Below are positions 8,587 to 17,412 of a stretch of DNA of 64,000 nucleotides, piece by piece (positions within the stretch are counted from its first letter, which is position 1; each line of letters begins with the position of its first letter). The notes below the pieces were generated by a model that was given only the letters and a program-made list of their open reading frames with translations, made no database searches and was not told where the DNA came from. The stretch is taken from NCBI GenBank assembly GCA_049323755.1, contig JBMOPE010000018.1, forward strand, positions 1 to 64,000. Reading direction: 5' to 3'. A program made the translations under genes and the position numbers. The stretch comes from BRHc4a sp049323755 (GTDB lineage: Bacteria; Bacillota; Desulfotomaculia; Desulfotomaculales; Desulfocucumaceae).

Positions 8587-8913
8587 TCAGGAGAACTTCA
8601 ATTGGCTGGGATTCAGCACATTCATCATATGAGCGGCTGCTATCATTTTAGCGTTTAGAACATCAGGTGGCTGGCTTTTTACTCTTTCCATCTCTTCCCT
8701 TACGGTAGCCCCTTCTTTATTGCAGCGGAATATATCTTCACTAAGAATCCTGCGGGAATCATCAGATCTGGCAAAACTCATGGCGCTGGAAAACACATCA
8801 AGCATTATTATTTTTTCCCTGTCAGGTTCTGTTTCCGGAAGGGGGACCGCCTGTCCCCTGTATATTTCAATAAGAGCCGCCAGCAGGTATTGTATATTAT
8901 CATTATTGTTCAT
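8587..8913 (-). CDS. Hypothetical protein, 108 residues
   Basis: I do not recognise this protein. It is mostly helical and polar, with no signal peptide or membrane segment. It contains RREEMERVKSQPPDVLNAK-like charged stretches and a short hydrophobic start (IQYLLAALIEIYRG). Reasons to believe it is real: a GGGGGTG site stands 6 bases before the ATG, the perfect-stem terminator at 8449-8481 lies just after its stop, and its start faces a divergent promoter region shared with the next gene. Confidence 0.6.
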   Translation of the reverse strand: MNNNDNIQYLLAALIEIYRGQAVPLPETEPDREKIIMLDVFSSAMSFARSDDSRRILSEDIFRCNKEGATVREEMERVKSQPPDVLNAKMIAAAHMMNVLNPSQLKFS

Positions 8914-9002
8914 TTTTTACACCCCCATAAGATTATAACCCGCTGAGTTCCATAAAGAAAAGAAAAATCCCACAAGAACTTATCAGGTAAGGATTAAGAT
9001 TG

Positions 9003-9032
9003 TTGTGGAAAGTCATGGTAATTTGGTATAAT
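9003..9032 (+). promoter_or_regulatory. Probable sigma-A promoter
   Basis: TTGTGG (9003-9008), an 18-base spacer, then TGGTATAAT, an extended -10 box with TATAAT at 9027-9032. It lies 82 bases before the TTG start of the helical stalk-domain protein. Confidence 0.6.
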
Positions 9033-9114
9033 TTCTTATAAATTTGCCAAATTGAAGTTAAAAACTTATTTAATTAGTTAAATAATAAAGAAACGTTAGG
9101 AGGGATTGTATCAG

Positions 9115-10452
9115 TTGATAAGAATAGTGCTCAATAAAATCCTATCTCTTGTAATGATTGCAGCATTACTAACAATGAGTAGCCTTAGCCCGGCTATGGC
9201 CCAGGGAGGGGCGGGGGAACCGTCCATGGAAAAACTGGAAGCCGCCCTTAAACCAGTAATTGAGGAGTCCGTTAAGTCCTGTCTCGAACAGGTGCTTCCT
9301 GAAGTTGAGGACATCGTAGTTGCCGAAATAGAGGCGATGGCCCCTAAAATAATATCTATAGCACAGGTTCATAAAGAGCAGGTAGATTTAATTAAGGACA
9401 GTGCCAGGGCACATATCTCTAAAATGCTGAGCGGACTGCCTCCGGAAGAGCTAATTTCCAATATACCACCGCAACTTCTGGGTCAGCTAAGCACAAATGC
9501 CCAAAATGAGGCCAGGGAAATTATAATATCGCAGTTTGCTTCGGTAGCCCCGTCAGTAAGGGAACAGGGCAGTTCTGCGGTAGAAAAACAAATTCCTGAA
9601 ATAATGGAAATGGTTACGGCTTCTATTCAAAAAACCGCTCCCAGGATAAACAGTATTATTGAAGATAGTATAAAAAACAATATTCAGCCGGAAATACAGG
9701 AGAAGCTCATTGCACAATCCCAGGCCACTTTTGGGAATATGCAGTCAGAAGAAATTGCCTCGCGGATGTTTCAAAGGATGCGTCCGGATATAGAATCGAG
9801 GTTCAGACCCTACGTGGAAGAAAGAATGAAAAAGAAAGTAAATGAGGCTGTGCTGGCACGAATTGAGAAACCTATAGAAGAAATGGTTTTATCTTGGAGT
9901 TCTGCAGTGGTTGACTCATTGCTTGAAGAAACACTGTCGATGCTGCCGGAACATGTAAAGAGAGTTATCCCGGAATCGTATATACGTTCCGTAGTAAATG
10001 AGGAAAATAAAAAAATAGAGACTTTGATAGCCAATATTATAAAGGAAGAGACTTCACGTATAAGCGATAAAATATATGTTCTTATAGACAGGGAGCTAAA
10101 AAAACAAATTAAGGTGTATAACGGGGATATAAGAATTATTTTTGATGTGGCTCCTCAGATTAAGAACGAAAGGCTTCTGGTTCCTTTCAGGTCTATAGCC
10201 GAGTCCCTTGGGGCAAATGTGGGCTGGAACGGGGAAAAACAGCAGGTTATATTTAGTAAGGGAGATAAGGACATTGTTCTGACCCTTGACAGCAATACCG
10301 TTATTGTAAACGGAAAGAGTGTTAAGATTGATGTGCCGCCTACGGTCATTGAGGGAAGGACTATGGTTCCGGTCAGGTTTCTTGGAGAATACCTTGACAT
10401 GAATGTGAAGTGGCAGCCTGACTGGCAGATGGTTACCCTGGAAAAGAAATAG
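9115..10452 (+). CDS. Secreted long-helical protein with C-terminal stalk domain
   Basis: 445 residues from TTG at 9115 (10 bases after AGGAGGG; a TTG at 9106 is one base from that site and unlikely). A signal peptide runs to about residue 29 (LSSLSPAMAQ-like end). Residues about 35-330 are a long amphipathic helical region with repeating patterns such as LKPVIEESVKSCLEQ, VAPSVREQGSSAVEKQIPEI and RPDIESRFRPYVEERMKKK. It resembles tail-fibre or apolipoprotein-like helices. Residues about 335-445 are a copper amine oxidase N-type stalk domain (LLVPFRSIAESLGANVGW, then TMVPVRFLGEYLDMNVKW). It is probably exported. The role of the helical part is unknown. Confidence 0.75.
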   Translation: MIRIVLNKILSLVMIAALLTMSSLSPAMAQGGAGEPSMEKLEAALKPVIEESVKSCLEQVLPEVEDIVVAEIEAMAPKIISIAQVHKEQVDLIKDSARAHISKMLSGLPPEELISNIPPQLLGQLSTNAQNEAREIIISQFASVAPSVREQGSSAVEKQIPEIMEMVTASIQKTAPRINSIIEDSIKNNIQPEIQEKLIAQSQATFGNMQSEEIASRMFQRMRPDIESRFRPYVEERMKKKVNEAVLARIEKPIEEMVLSWSSAVVDSLLEETLSMLPEHVKRVIPESYIRSVVNEENKKIETLIANIIKEETSRISDKIYVLIDRELKKQIKVYNGDIRIIFDVAPQIKNERLLVPFRSIAESLGANVGWNGEKQQVIFSKGDKDIVLTLDSNTVIVNGKSVKIDVPPTVIEGRTMVPVRFLGEYLDMNVKWQPDWQMVTLEKK

Positions 10453-10473
10453 ACATTTTTTTATTAATCAACC

Positions 10474-10516
10474 GGAACCTCCATTTTTAAGGGAGGTTCC
10501 ATGCATTTTATGTTTT
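10474..10516 (+). terminator. Likely terminator
   Basis: GGAACCTCC (10474-10482) pairs with GGAGGTTCC (10492-10500) around an AT-rich loop. The following tract ATGCATTTTATGTTTT is only a weak T-run. Confidence 0.55.
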
Positions 10517-10621
10517 ATCAAGATATTTGTTTATGTCCGTTACAAGCTTGTTTTTGTCTTCCCGTTGTAGCATAATGGGATTTGAATTTGCGGAAATATA
10601 CTACAGAGAAGGTATGCTATT

Positions 10622-11821
10622 TTGAAAATGAATAAAAAAGTACTGGCCCTCCTTGGCACGGGTCACGCTGTAACAGATGTGAACCAGGGGGCAATTTCGA
10701 TGTTCCTGGCCTTTCTTCAGCCTGTATTTGCGATGAGCCAGATGCAGGTAGGTATGGCAATGCTTGCGTTCAACCTCAGTTCTTCTGTGGTCCAGCCCTT
10801 TTTCGGGTTGTTTAGCGACCGTTTTCGGGCTGTGTGGCTTGTACCGGCAGGATGCCTGGCAGCAGGGCTGGGGATGGCTCTTATAGGGTTTAGCGTTAGT
10901 TATGCCACACTTCTGGGGGCTGCTCTTTTAAGCGGGCTGGGGGTAGCCGCCTATCACCCGGAGGGCTCAAAGATTGCACGTTTTGCAAGTGGAGAGCGAA
11001 AAGCTGCAGGGATGTCGCTTTTTTCAGTTGGAGGAAATATTGGTTTTGCCGCCGGGCCGGTTTTGGCCACTATTTTCTTTGGGTTGGCAGGCCTTAAGGG
11101 TTCTTTGGGCTTTTTGGTTCTCAACGGCATTATGGCAATGTTCCTTTGGGCCGGGATATCCACTATTTCGGGAGATAAGGTGTCCGGGAAAGGGACCCGC
11201 AGCTCAGGTGCAGCTGATTCCGCAAATGGAAGTGTTGGAACCGCCGCTCCAAAGGTAATTGCTCCTGTTATTCTTCTGGTAATGGTAGTTATTATGAGAT
11301 CCTGGGTGCACATGGGTCTGGTAACTTTTCTTCCCCAGTATTATGTGCACTATCTCAATCAAAGTGAGGTGTACGCAGCGGCTATTACCTCTATATTCCT
11401 TTTTGCAGGAGTTTTTGGCACACTGGCCGGCGGGCCGGCTGCAGACCGGTGGGGCCTAAAAAACATAATAATTATTTCAATGGCTGCACTTATACCACTC
11501 CTTCTTATTTTTAACCACGCAAGCGGCATATGGGTGACAGTAGTGGTGGCCCTGGCGGGCTTTGCCACCATTTCAACCTTCGCGGTTACTGTGGTGCTGG
11601 GGCAGGAAATGCTTCCCAATAATGTCGGACTTGCCTCTGGGCTCATGCTGGGTTTCGGCATAGGGATGGGCGGTGTGGGGACTACGCTGCTTGGCTTGGT
11701 GGCTGATCACCGTGGCTTGCCGTCAGTATTTGAAGTGATGATAATATTTCCTGTTATCGGCCTGGTGCTTGCTCTTTTCCTTCCCGGCCGCAGGGAAATG
11801 GCCCGCAGGCAGGGGCAATAA
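10622..11821 (+). CDS. MFS exporter, fosmidomycin-resistance (Fsr) type
   Basis: A 399-residue, 12-segment major facilitator protein of the plasma membrane. The segment GLGVAAYHPEGSKIARFAS, with the AYHPEG motif, is the signature of the Fsr branch, and the opening GTGHAVTDVNQGAIS also fits it. Family members extrude fosmidomycin and other small molecules, and many are uncharacterised. TTG at 10622 is 9 bases after AGAAGG, and an ATG two codons later is the alternative. It is followed by a family B repeat and seems to stand alone. The substrate here is inferred only at family level. Confidence 0.85.
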   Translation: MKMNKKVLALLGTGHAVTDVNQGAISMFLAFLQPVFAMSQMQVGMAMLAFNLSSSVVQPFFGLFSDRFRAVWLVPAGCLAAGLGMALIGFSVSYATLLGAALLSGLGVAAYHPEGSKIARFASGERKAAGMSLFSVGGNIGFAAGPVLATIFFGLAGLKGSLGFLVLNGIMAMFLWAGISTISGDKVSGKGTRSSGAADSANGSVGTAAPKVIAPVILLVMVVIMRSWVHMGLVTFLPQYYVHYLNQSEVYAAAITSIFLFAGVFGTLAGGPAADRWGLKNIIIISMAALIPLLLIFNHASGIWVTVVVALAGFATISTFAVTVVLGQEMLPNNVGLASGLMLGFGIGMGGVGTTLLGLVADHRGLPSVFEVMIIFPVIGLVLALFLPGRREMARRQGQ

Positions 11822-11823
11822 TG

Positions 11824-11922
11824 AGGATTGGGAATTGGGAATCGGGAATTGGAATCGGTGAAAGAACTCGACACCAGCATTTTGTCTAATAATCCCCAAT
11901 TCCCAACTCCTAATTCCCATTT
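11824..11922. repeat. Family B repeat
   Basis: Left arm GGATTGGGAATTGGGAATC (7-nt units GGAATTG) is inverted relative to the right arm CCCCAATTCCCAACTCCTAA. About 35 bases of unrelated spacer lie between. It sits in the gap between the MFS gene and the metallo-hydrolase, upstream of a TGGTATAAT box at 11931-11939. Confidence 0.8.
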
Positions 11923-11970
11923 TTTGTTGTGGTATAATTAATCAGATACCAAGTTGAGGAGGTTGCTGAA

Positions 11971-12930
11971 GTGAGTGGTAAAGCGTTGCCGACTCCTGCT
12001 GAAGAAGTCAGAATAGCAGTTATCATCGATAATTATTATGACGGGCTGCTTATGCCCGAGGGGAATGTTGAAAGATACCGCTTCTTTAAACCCGGTGGAG
12101 GAGAAATATTGGAACTGCCTCCCCATATCACCGCGGAGCACGGCTTTGGCTGCTACATAGAGGTAACGGCAGAGGGTAAAAAGAATTCGATATTAATGGA
12201 TTTCGGGGTTACAGAATACGGAGCGGCAAACAATATTAAAGCAATGGGCATAGACCTTACTGGAATTAGTGCGGCTGTGTTAAGCCACGGCCACTTTGAT
12301 CATTTCGGGGGGCTGGAGAGGGTCAGTGGACTGATAGGCAAAAAGCTTCCCCTCTATGTGGGAAAGGAAACTTTTTCAAGAAGGTACATCACCCTTCCTG
12401 GGATGAAACTCGACCTTGGCAGGCTTGAACCCGGGAAAGTTGAAGCCGCCGGATATGAAATAAGGCAAACTGATAGTTCTGAAGAAATCGTTCCGGGGGC
12501 GCTCATAATAGGGCCAATTCCCAGGGTTACAGATTTTGAACAGGGTTCACCCATACTGTCGGTGGAAAGGGACGGGCAGGTTGTTCAGGATGATTTTGTG
12601 GGTGAGCTGAGTCTTGCTTTCAATATTGCCGGGAAAGGGCTTGTCATACTGACGGCGTGCGCGCACGCGGGAATTATCAATACGGTAAAGAGAGCAATTG
12701 ATCTTACAGGGGTTGAAAAAATTCACGCTATACTGGGGGGCTTCCACCTGTCCGGGGCCCCATCAGAAAAAATAGAAAAAACAGTAAAGGAACTGGTACG
12801 GGTGAATCCTGAACAGATAGTTCCCATGCACTGCACAGGGTACCAGGCCGGAAAACTGATATCTGACCGTATGGCAGGAAAATTTGTTTTATACTCTGCC
12901 GGGTCCAGGTACAGCTACTATGGTATGTAG
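11971..12930 (+). CDS. Metallo-beta-lactamase fold hydrolase, COG1237 type
   Basis: 319 residues from GTG, 8 bases after GAGGAGG. The metal motif SHGHFDHFGG has His106, His108, Asp110 and His111. Later metal ligands are likely in LTACAHAG and LGGFHLSG, and MHCTGY near the end completes the site. This pattern belongs to the subgroup annotated as 7,8-dihydropterin-6-methyl-4-(beta-D-ribofuranosyl)-aminobenzene-5'-phosphate synthase-like proteins. That activity is known for archaeal members, and in Clostridia the role is unsettled. It is probably cytosolic. Confidence 0.82.
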   Translation: MSGKALPTPAEEVRIAVIIDNYYDGLLMPEGNVERYRFFKPGGGEILELPPHITAEHGFGCYIEVTAEGKKNSILMDFGVTEYGAANNIKAMGIDLTGISAAVLSHGHFDHFGGLERVSGLIGKKLPLYVGKETFSRRYITLPGMKLDLGRLEPGKVEAAGYEIRQTDSSEEIVPGALIIGPIPRVTDFEQGSPILSVERDGQVVQDDFVGELSLAFNIAGKGLVILTACAHAGIINTVKRAIDLTGVEKIHAILGGFHLSGAPSEKIEKTVKELVRVNPEQIVPMHCTGYQAGKLISDRMAGKFVLYSAGSRYSYYGM

Positions 12931-13047
12931 TGGGAGACAGTAGACAGGAGTATTGATGTTTACTTTCATGGTCTTTAAAAGGACATATAAGGAATGCATA
13001 GTATTCTGTATTATGTCTCCTGACTCCTGTATTCCTGACAACTGACC
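12931..13047. repeat. Family C repeat
   Basis: Left arm GGGAGACAGTAGACAGGAG and right arm ATGTCTCCTGACTCCTGTAT are inverted relative to each other and flank a spacer of about 60 bases. The copy at 15874-15974 has the same design. It lies in the gap before priA. Confidence 0.75.
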
Positions 13048-13078
13048 AATGCCTGTAAGATTAGTATAAGAGGTAACT

Positions 13079-15316
13079 ATGGATAACAGGGCTTATGCCG
13101 CGGTGCTGGTGGATATTTCCGCAAAAAGCCTGGAGCGTGAGTTCCACTACGCTGTGCCTGCAGGCTTTGAAGCAAAAATAAATATTGGGAGCAGGGTTTT
13201 AGTTCCCTTTGGTGGGAGAAAGGTGTCCGGTTATGTCACGGGGTTTGGCCCCCCTCCCGGAGATTTGCTTGCTGAAAAGGGGGTTAAGGAAGTGCTGGGT
13301 CTTTTGGATGAAGGCCCGGTTTTTACCCCTGCCCAGATGGACCTGGCAAGATGGATGGCTGAATATTATCTTTGCTCGCCGGTAGCAGCCCTTAATGCAG
13401 TGATATGGCCCCGGATACAGGGAACAGAAGTCAAAAAGATCAGAGGCCTTTATGTAAATGACTCCGCAGAGGTTGTCCCACCTTTTAAAGGAATTACCAA
13501 CAAAAGAAAAAGTGTGCTGGAAACGGCGGGAGATAACCCTGGAATGTCCAGAAAGGACCTGGCCAGGGCAGCAGGCGTTTCTGTCGGAATTGTGGACAAG
13601 CTTGTTTCAGGTGGCTTTCTCTGCTACGGGGAAACTGAAATTCGCCGGGATCCCTATCCTGATGAAGAGCATTCGCCTGATAATAATGTTATTAATCTTA
13701 ACCTGGAGCAGGCCGCTGCCCTGGATCAGATTATTAAGGCAGTTGACAGGGATCAGAGAGAGGTCTTTTTGCTGCATGGTGTCACCAGCAGCGGTAAGAC
13801 TGAGGTATATTTAAGGTCCATAGCCCACACCCTTTGGAGGGGAAGGCAGGCTGTGGTGATGGTGCCGGAAATCTCCCTGACGCCCCAAATGGTTTCGGTG
13901 TTTAAAAGGCGCTTTGGCGACAGGGTTGCCGTTCTGCACAGCAGGCTTTCCGCAGGGGAAAGGTATGATGAGTGGAGGCGTATTGAAATAGGCGAGGCTC
14001 CGGTGGTCCTTGGGGCCAGGTCTGCTGCCTTTGCTCCTCTGGATAAACTTGGCCTTATTATTCTGGACGAGGAGCATGAACATTCCTACAAGCAGGAGGA
14101 AACTCCCCGGTACCATGCCCGTGACATTGCTTTAAAGCTGGCGGGAAGGTTTGAGGCGGTGGCGGTGCTGGGCAGCGCCACCCCGGCCGTAGAGTCCTAT
14201 TTCAGGGCACAGCCTGGGGGGCCTTATAGTCTTTTGTCCCTGACAAAAAGGGTTGAGATGAGACCCCTGCCTGAAGTAACCGTTATTGACATGCGAGAGG
14301 AGCTAAAGGCCGGCAATTCCGGACTGTTCAGCCGCTGCCTGGTGGATGCCGTCAGGGAAAGGCTGGAACGCAGGGAGCAGATCATACTGTTCATTAACAG
14401 GAGGGGCTATTCTACCTTTGTTGTGTGCAGGGACTGCGGCCTGGTGATGAAATGCCCTCACTGTGATATTTCACTTACCTACCATGCAGGTAGGCATCTG
14501 AAGTGTCACTACTGTAACCATAGTTCAACAGCCCCGGGGTATTGCCCGGATTGCGGGAGCCAGTACATAGGATATTTCGGAACAGGTACCCAGAAGGTTG
14601 AAGAAGAGGTAGAAAAACTTTTTCCAGGGGCCAGAACAATAAGAATGGACTCCGACACCACAAGCAGAAAGGGGTCCCACGGACGAATACTTGGTGTTTT
14701 CAGGGATGGGGGGGCAGATATTCTGATTGGAACCCAGATGGTGGCAAAAGGACTTGACCTTCCGGCGGTTACCCTGGTAGGAGTTATAAGTGCGGATGTA
14801 ACGCTTTATATGCCTGATTTCAGGGCCGCGGAAAGAACTTTTCAACTGGTTGCCCAGGTGGCCGGCCGGGCCGGTAGGGGGGACCTTGGTGGAGAGGTGC
14901 TGGTACAGACTTATTCACCGGATAACTATTCAATTATTTACGCATCCAGGCATGACTACAATAATTTTTATTTACATGAAATGAATCTTCGAAAAATAAT
15001 GCAATATCCCCCCTATACGAGGCTGGGAAGAATACTTGTTTCAGGTGAGGATGAGGAAGCTGTTAAAAGAATGTCGGAAAAATTAGCTGTTATAGCCAGT
15101 GAGATCGCAATTGAAGCAGGGGGGATCGAAATTATGGGCCCTGCTGCCGCTCCACTATCCCGGATTAAAGACAGGTATCGCTTTCATCTAATAATAAAAT
15201 CAAAGAGCGGAAAAAAGCTGCGTGCACTTCTAAAAAATATAACAGATAGGGTAGAATTTAAGAATAAGGGAAATTTAAGCTTAATGGTGGATATTGACCC
15301 GCTAAATCTTATGTAA
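13079..15316 (+). CDS. priA: Primosomal protein N' (replication restart helicase PriA)
   Basis: 3'-5' DNA helicase that reloads the replisome at stalled forks. 745 residues. The N-terminal DNA-binding part (ALVDISAKSLEREFHYAVP, residues about 7-100) is typical. Walker A GVTSSGKTEVY lies at about 235-245 and the DEEH box in LIILDEEHEHSYKQEE at about 326-341. An eight-cysteine zinc region starts at CRDCGLVMKCPHC at about 449 and ends near CPDCGS. Helicase motifs GTQMVAKGLDLPAVTLV and QVAGRAGRG follow. Length and motifs are complete. It heads the long co-directional cluster with def and fmt, an order common in Firmicutes. Confidence 0.96.
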   Translation: MDNRAYAAVLVDISAKSLEREFHYAVPAGFEAKINIGSRVLVPFGGRKVSGYVTGFGPPPGDLLAEKGVKEVLGLLDEGPVFTPAQMDLARWMAEYYLCSPVAALNAVIWPRIQGTEVKKIRGLYVNDSAEVVPPFKGITNKRKSVLETAGDNPGMSRKDLARAAGVSVGIVDKLVSGGFLCYGETEIRRDPYPDEEHSPDNNVINLNLEQAAALDQIIKAVDRDQREVFLLHGVTSSGKTEVYLRSIAHTLWRGRQAVVMVPEISLTPQMVSVFKRRFGDRVAVLHSRLSAGERYDEWRRIEIGEAPVVLGARSAAFAPLDKLGLIILDEEHEHSYKQEETPRYHARDIALKLAGRFEAVAVLGSATPAVESYFRAQPGGPYSLLSLTKRVEMRPLPEVTVIDMREELKAGNSGLFSRCLVDAVRERLERREQIILFINRRGYSTFVVCRDCGLVMKCPHCDISLTYHAGRHLKCHYCNHSSTAPGYCPDCGSQYIGYFGTGTQKVEEEVEKLFPGARTIRMDSDTTSRKGSHGRILGVFRDGGADILIGTQMVAKGLDLPAVTLVGVISADVTLYMPDFRAAERTFQLVAQVAGRAGRGDLGGEVLVQTYSPDNYSIIYASRHDYNNFYLHEMNLRKIMQYPPYTRLGRILVSGEDEEAVKRMSEKLAVIASEIAIEAGGIEIMGPAAAPLSRIKDRYRFHLIIKSKSGKKLRALLKNITDRVEFKNKGNLSLMVDIDPLNLM

Positions 15317-15399
15317 TGCTTGTATACGGTTGGCAGTGAATATATACTCAAAGGGTAAATGTTTGGCCTATGCCTGATAAAATGGAAGGGTGATTTTAG

Positions 15400-15855
15400 C
15401 TGGCTGTTTATAAAGTTGTTGAAAAAGGTGATGCAGTCCTGAGAGAAAAGGCCACACCCGTTCCCAAATTGACACCAAATATTGTCAGACTTTTAGAAAA
15501 CATGAGGGACACCATGTATGCCAACAAGGGTGTTGGTCTTGCAGCTCCCCAGATAGGGGTATCAAAGAGGATTATAGTTGTGGATGTGGGCGAGGGTCTT
15601 GTTGAAATGATTAACCCTGTCATAGTTGAGGCAGATGGTGAAGAAACTGACACAGAGGGCTGCCTTAGCATACCCGAACTTATGGGTGATGTTAAAAGAG
15701 CGGCCAAAGTCAAGGTTAAGGGACTTAATAGACATGGCGTTGAATTTGAGATAAATGCCGAGGGGTTTTTCGCCAGGGCCTTTCAGCATGAGATAGATCA
15801 CCTTGATGGTATTTTATTCATCGATAAAGCCGAAAATATTCGAAGGGTGAAATAA
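15400..15855 (+). CDS. def: Peptide deformylase, probable CTG start
   Basis: Fe/Zn hydrolase that removes the formyl group from nascent proteins. Motif I GVGLAAPQIG is at residues 44-53, EGCLS at 86-90 (metal ligand Cys88), and QHEIDH with His130, Glu131 and His134. The family start AVYKVVEKGDAVLREKA is encoded from 15403. The only candidate start before it is CTG at 15400, directly after an in-frame TAG, with GGAAGGG 9 bases upstream. The first ATG/GTG/TTG in frame is TTG at 15469, which would remove 23 conserved residues. From CTG the protein has 151 residues, a normal length. It lies between priA and fmt. Confidence 0.9.
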   Translation: MAVYKVVEKGDAVLREKATPVPKLTPNIVRLLENMRDTMYANKGVGLAAPQIGVSKRIIVVDVGEGLVEMINPVIVEADGEETDTEGCLSIPELMGDVKRAAKVKVKGLNRHGVEFEINAEGFFARAFQHEIDHLDGILFIDKAENIRRVK

Positions 15856-15873
15856 TCCAGGGGGTGGAATGAT

Positions 15874-15974
15874 GGGTCAGTAGACAGGAGACAGTGGACA
15901 GGAGACAGAATGTCAAGGGTATTCCTTATAAGTTCTTATAAATATCTGTATTCTGTCTCCTGTCTACTGACCAG
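15874..15974. repeat. Family C repeat
   Basis: Left arm CAGTAGACAGGAGACAGTGG plus ACAGGAGACAGAAT, right arm TATTCTGTCTCCTGTCTACT. The arms are near-perfect inverted repeats around a 35-40 base spacer. It sits between def and fmt, ending about 26 bases before the fmt ribosome site, and it creates a false 34-residue N-terminal extension of fmt. Confidence 0.8.
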
Positions 15975-16011
15975 GAAGAATGACCTTCAAGCATATTATG
16001 GAGGAAGAACT

Positions 16012-16956
16012 GTGAAAGCTGTATTTATGGGTACGCCGGACTTTGCGGTGCCCAGCCTAAAAGCTCTGGTAAATTCGGATCATGAAATAATAGGTGTTGT
16101 AACTCAGCCCGACCGGCCAAGGGGAAGGGGAAAAAAAGTAATGCCATCCCCGGTAAAGGAGGAGGCCGTTGCCCTTGGCCTGCCTGTTTATCAGCCGGAG
16201 CGGGTGAAAGAGGAATCTTTTGTAGAATTGTTAAAAAACCTTGGGCCCCATGTAATAGCAGTGGCAGCCTTCGGCCAGATATTGCCGGAGAGTGTGCTCA
16301 CAATACCTACTTTGGGCTGTATAAATGTTCACTCATCCCTGCTGCCCAAATACAGGGGGGCTGCTCCTATGCAGAGAGCTATTATGAATGGGGACAGTGA
16401 GACTGGTATTACAATAATGAAAATGGAGAAGGGCCTTGACAGCGGCGATATACTCCTTCAGTCGGGGATTAAAATAGCCGGAGAGGACACCTTCGGGACA
16501 GTTCATGACCGGCTGGCCGAACTTGGATCAGCGATGCTTGTTGAAACTCTCGATCTGCTGGAGGCGGGAAAGATTGCCGGGGTGCCCCAGGATCATGAAA
16601 GGGCAACGTATGCTCCCATGATTACCCGCGAAGATGAAATTATTTACTGGAACAAAGAGGTAAAAGTCATAAGTAACCTGGTCCGTGCACTTAACCCTTT
16701 GCCCGGAGCGAGAACCATGCTGGGAGACAGGGTGTTAAAGGTTTGGAATGTTTCCCGGCTGGACAAGGGTTATCAGGCTGGTAGTGAAAGGCCTGTTTTA
16801 GGTGAGGTTCTGGGAGCTGCCGGAGGAGGTCTGGCTGTTCAGTGTGGGGACGGCCCGGCGGTAATTCTGGAATTGCAGTTACAGGGAGGCAAAAGGCTGA
16901 AAGCACAGGATTTTCTCAGAGGATACAGTGTAGATCCCGGGACTGTGCTGGGATAA
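16012..16956 (+). CDS. fmt: Methionyl-tRNA formyltransferase
   Basis: Transfers formyl from 10-formyl-tetrahydrofolate to Met-tRNA for initiation, paired with def upstream. 314 residues from GTG at 16012, 6 bases after GGAGGA. The family start KAVFMGTPDFAVPSLKAL follows at once. The catalytic region INVHSSLLPKYRGAAP carries the Asn and His, and GITIMKMEKGLDSGDIL the downstream Asp. The C-terminal OB-like tRNA-binding domain covers about 205-314. The frame is open to 15910, but those codons lie in a family C repeat and are not part of the family. Confidence 0.96.
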   Translation: MKAVFMGTPDFAVPSLKALVNSDHEIIGVVTQPDRPRGRGKKVMPSPVKEEAVALGLPVYQPERVKEESFVELLKNLGPHVIAVAAFGQILPESVLTIPTLGCINVHSSLLPKYRGAAPMQRAIMNGDSETGITIMKMEKGLDSGDILLQSGIKIAGEDTFGTVHDRLAELGSAMLVETLDLLEAGKIAGVPQDHERATYAPMITREDEIIYWNKEVKVISNLVRALNPLPGARTMLGDRVLKVWNVSRLDKGYQAGSERPVLGEVLGAAGGGLAVQCGDGPAVILELQLQGGKRLKAQDFLRGYSVDPGTVLG

Positions 16957-16982
16957 TTAAATACCTTATACTGAAATTATTG

Positions 16983-17357
16983 CCGGTCGGAATTCAGAAT
17001 TCAGAAGTCAGACATGCATGCCTTATAAAAGGCACCACAGAGAGAAATGAAAATAATTTTGAATGCATACAATGCATGTCTTAAAAAGCCACAGAGGACA
17101 CAGAGATCACAGAGAATTAATGTAAGGCACTACTCTGTAGCAAAAGCAGACAATTCGGGAATTATTATAAGACATCTATATTTAATTTAAAAAATCTTTT
17201 ATAACATTCAGACAGGTCTAAAAATCTCTGTGTCCTCTGTGTTCTCTGTGGCTTAAAAAGGACCCAATTTTCATTCTCATTGGTGGCCGTTTTATACGGC
17301 CCGGAAGTCTGGATTCCGCTGCTGGAACAGTGGCAGCACCAGCGGGGCGTTTATTTT
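16983..17357 (+). repeat. Composite repeat 2: D-left, A, D-right, F
   Basis: Fills the 456-base gap after fmt. GTCGGAATTCAGAATTCAGA (D-left, about 16986-17008), a family A element of subtype A2 (arms about 17084-17116 and 17224-17255, core GTAAGGCACTACTCTGTAGC shared with 5858-6270), its tail GGACCCAATTTTCATTCTCA, a shortened D-right (GGAAGTCTGGATTC) and a degenerate F hairpin (17318-17357). The order matches composite 1. No gene is seen. Confidence 0.8.
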
Positions 17358-17412
17358 GCCCCTGTGTGCTGTATATTAAGAGGACATGCAGGTACAGGCA
17401 GGAGGATTTGGC

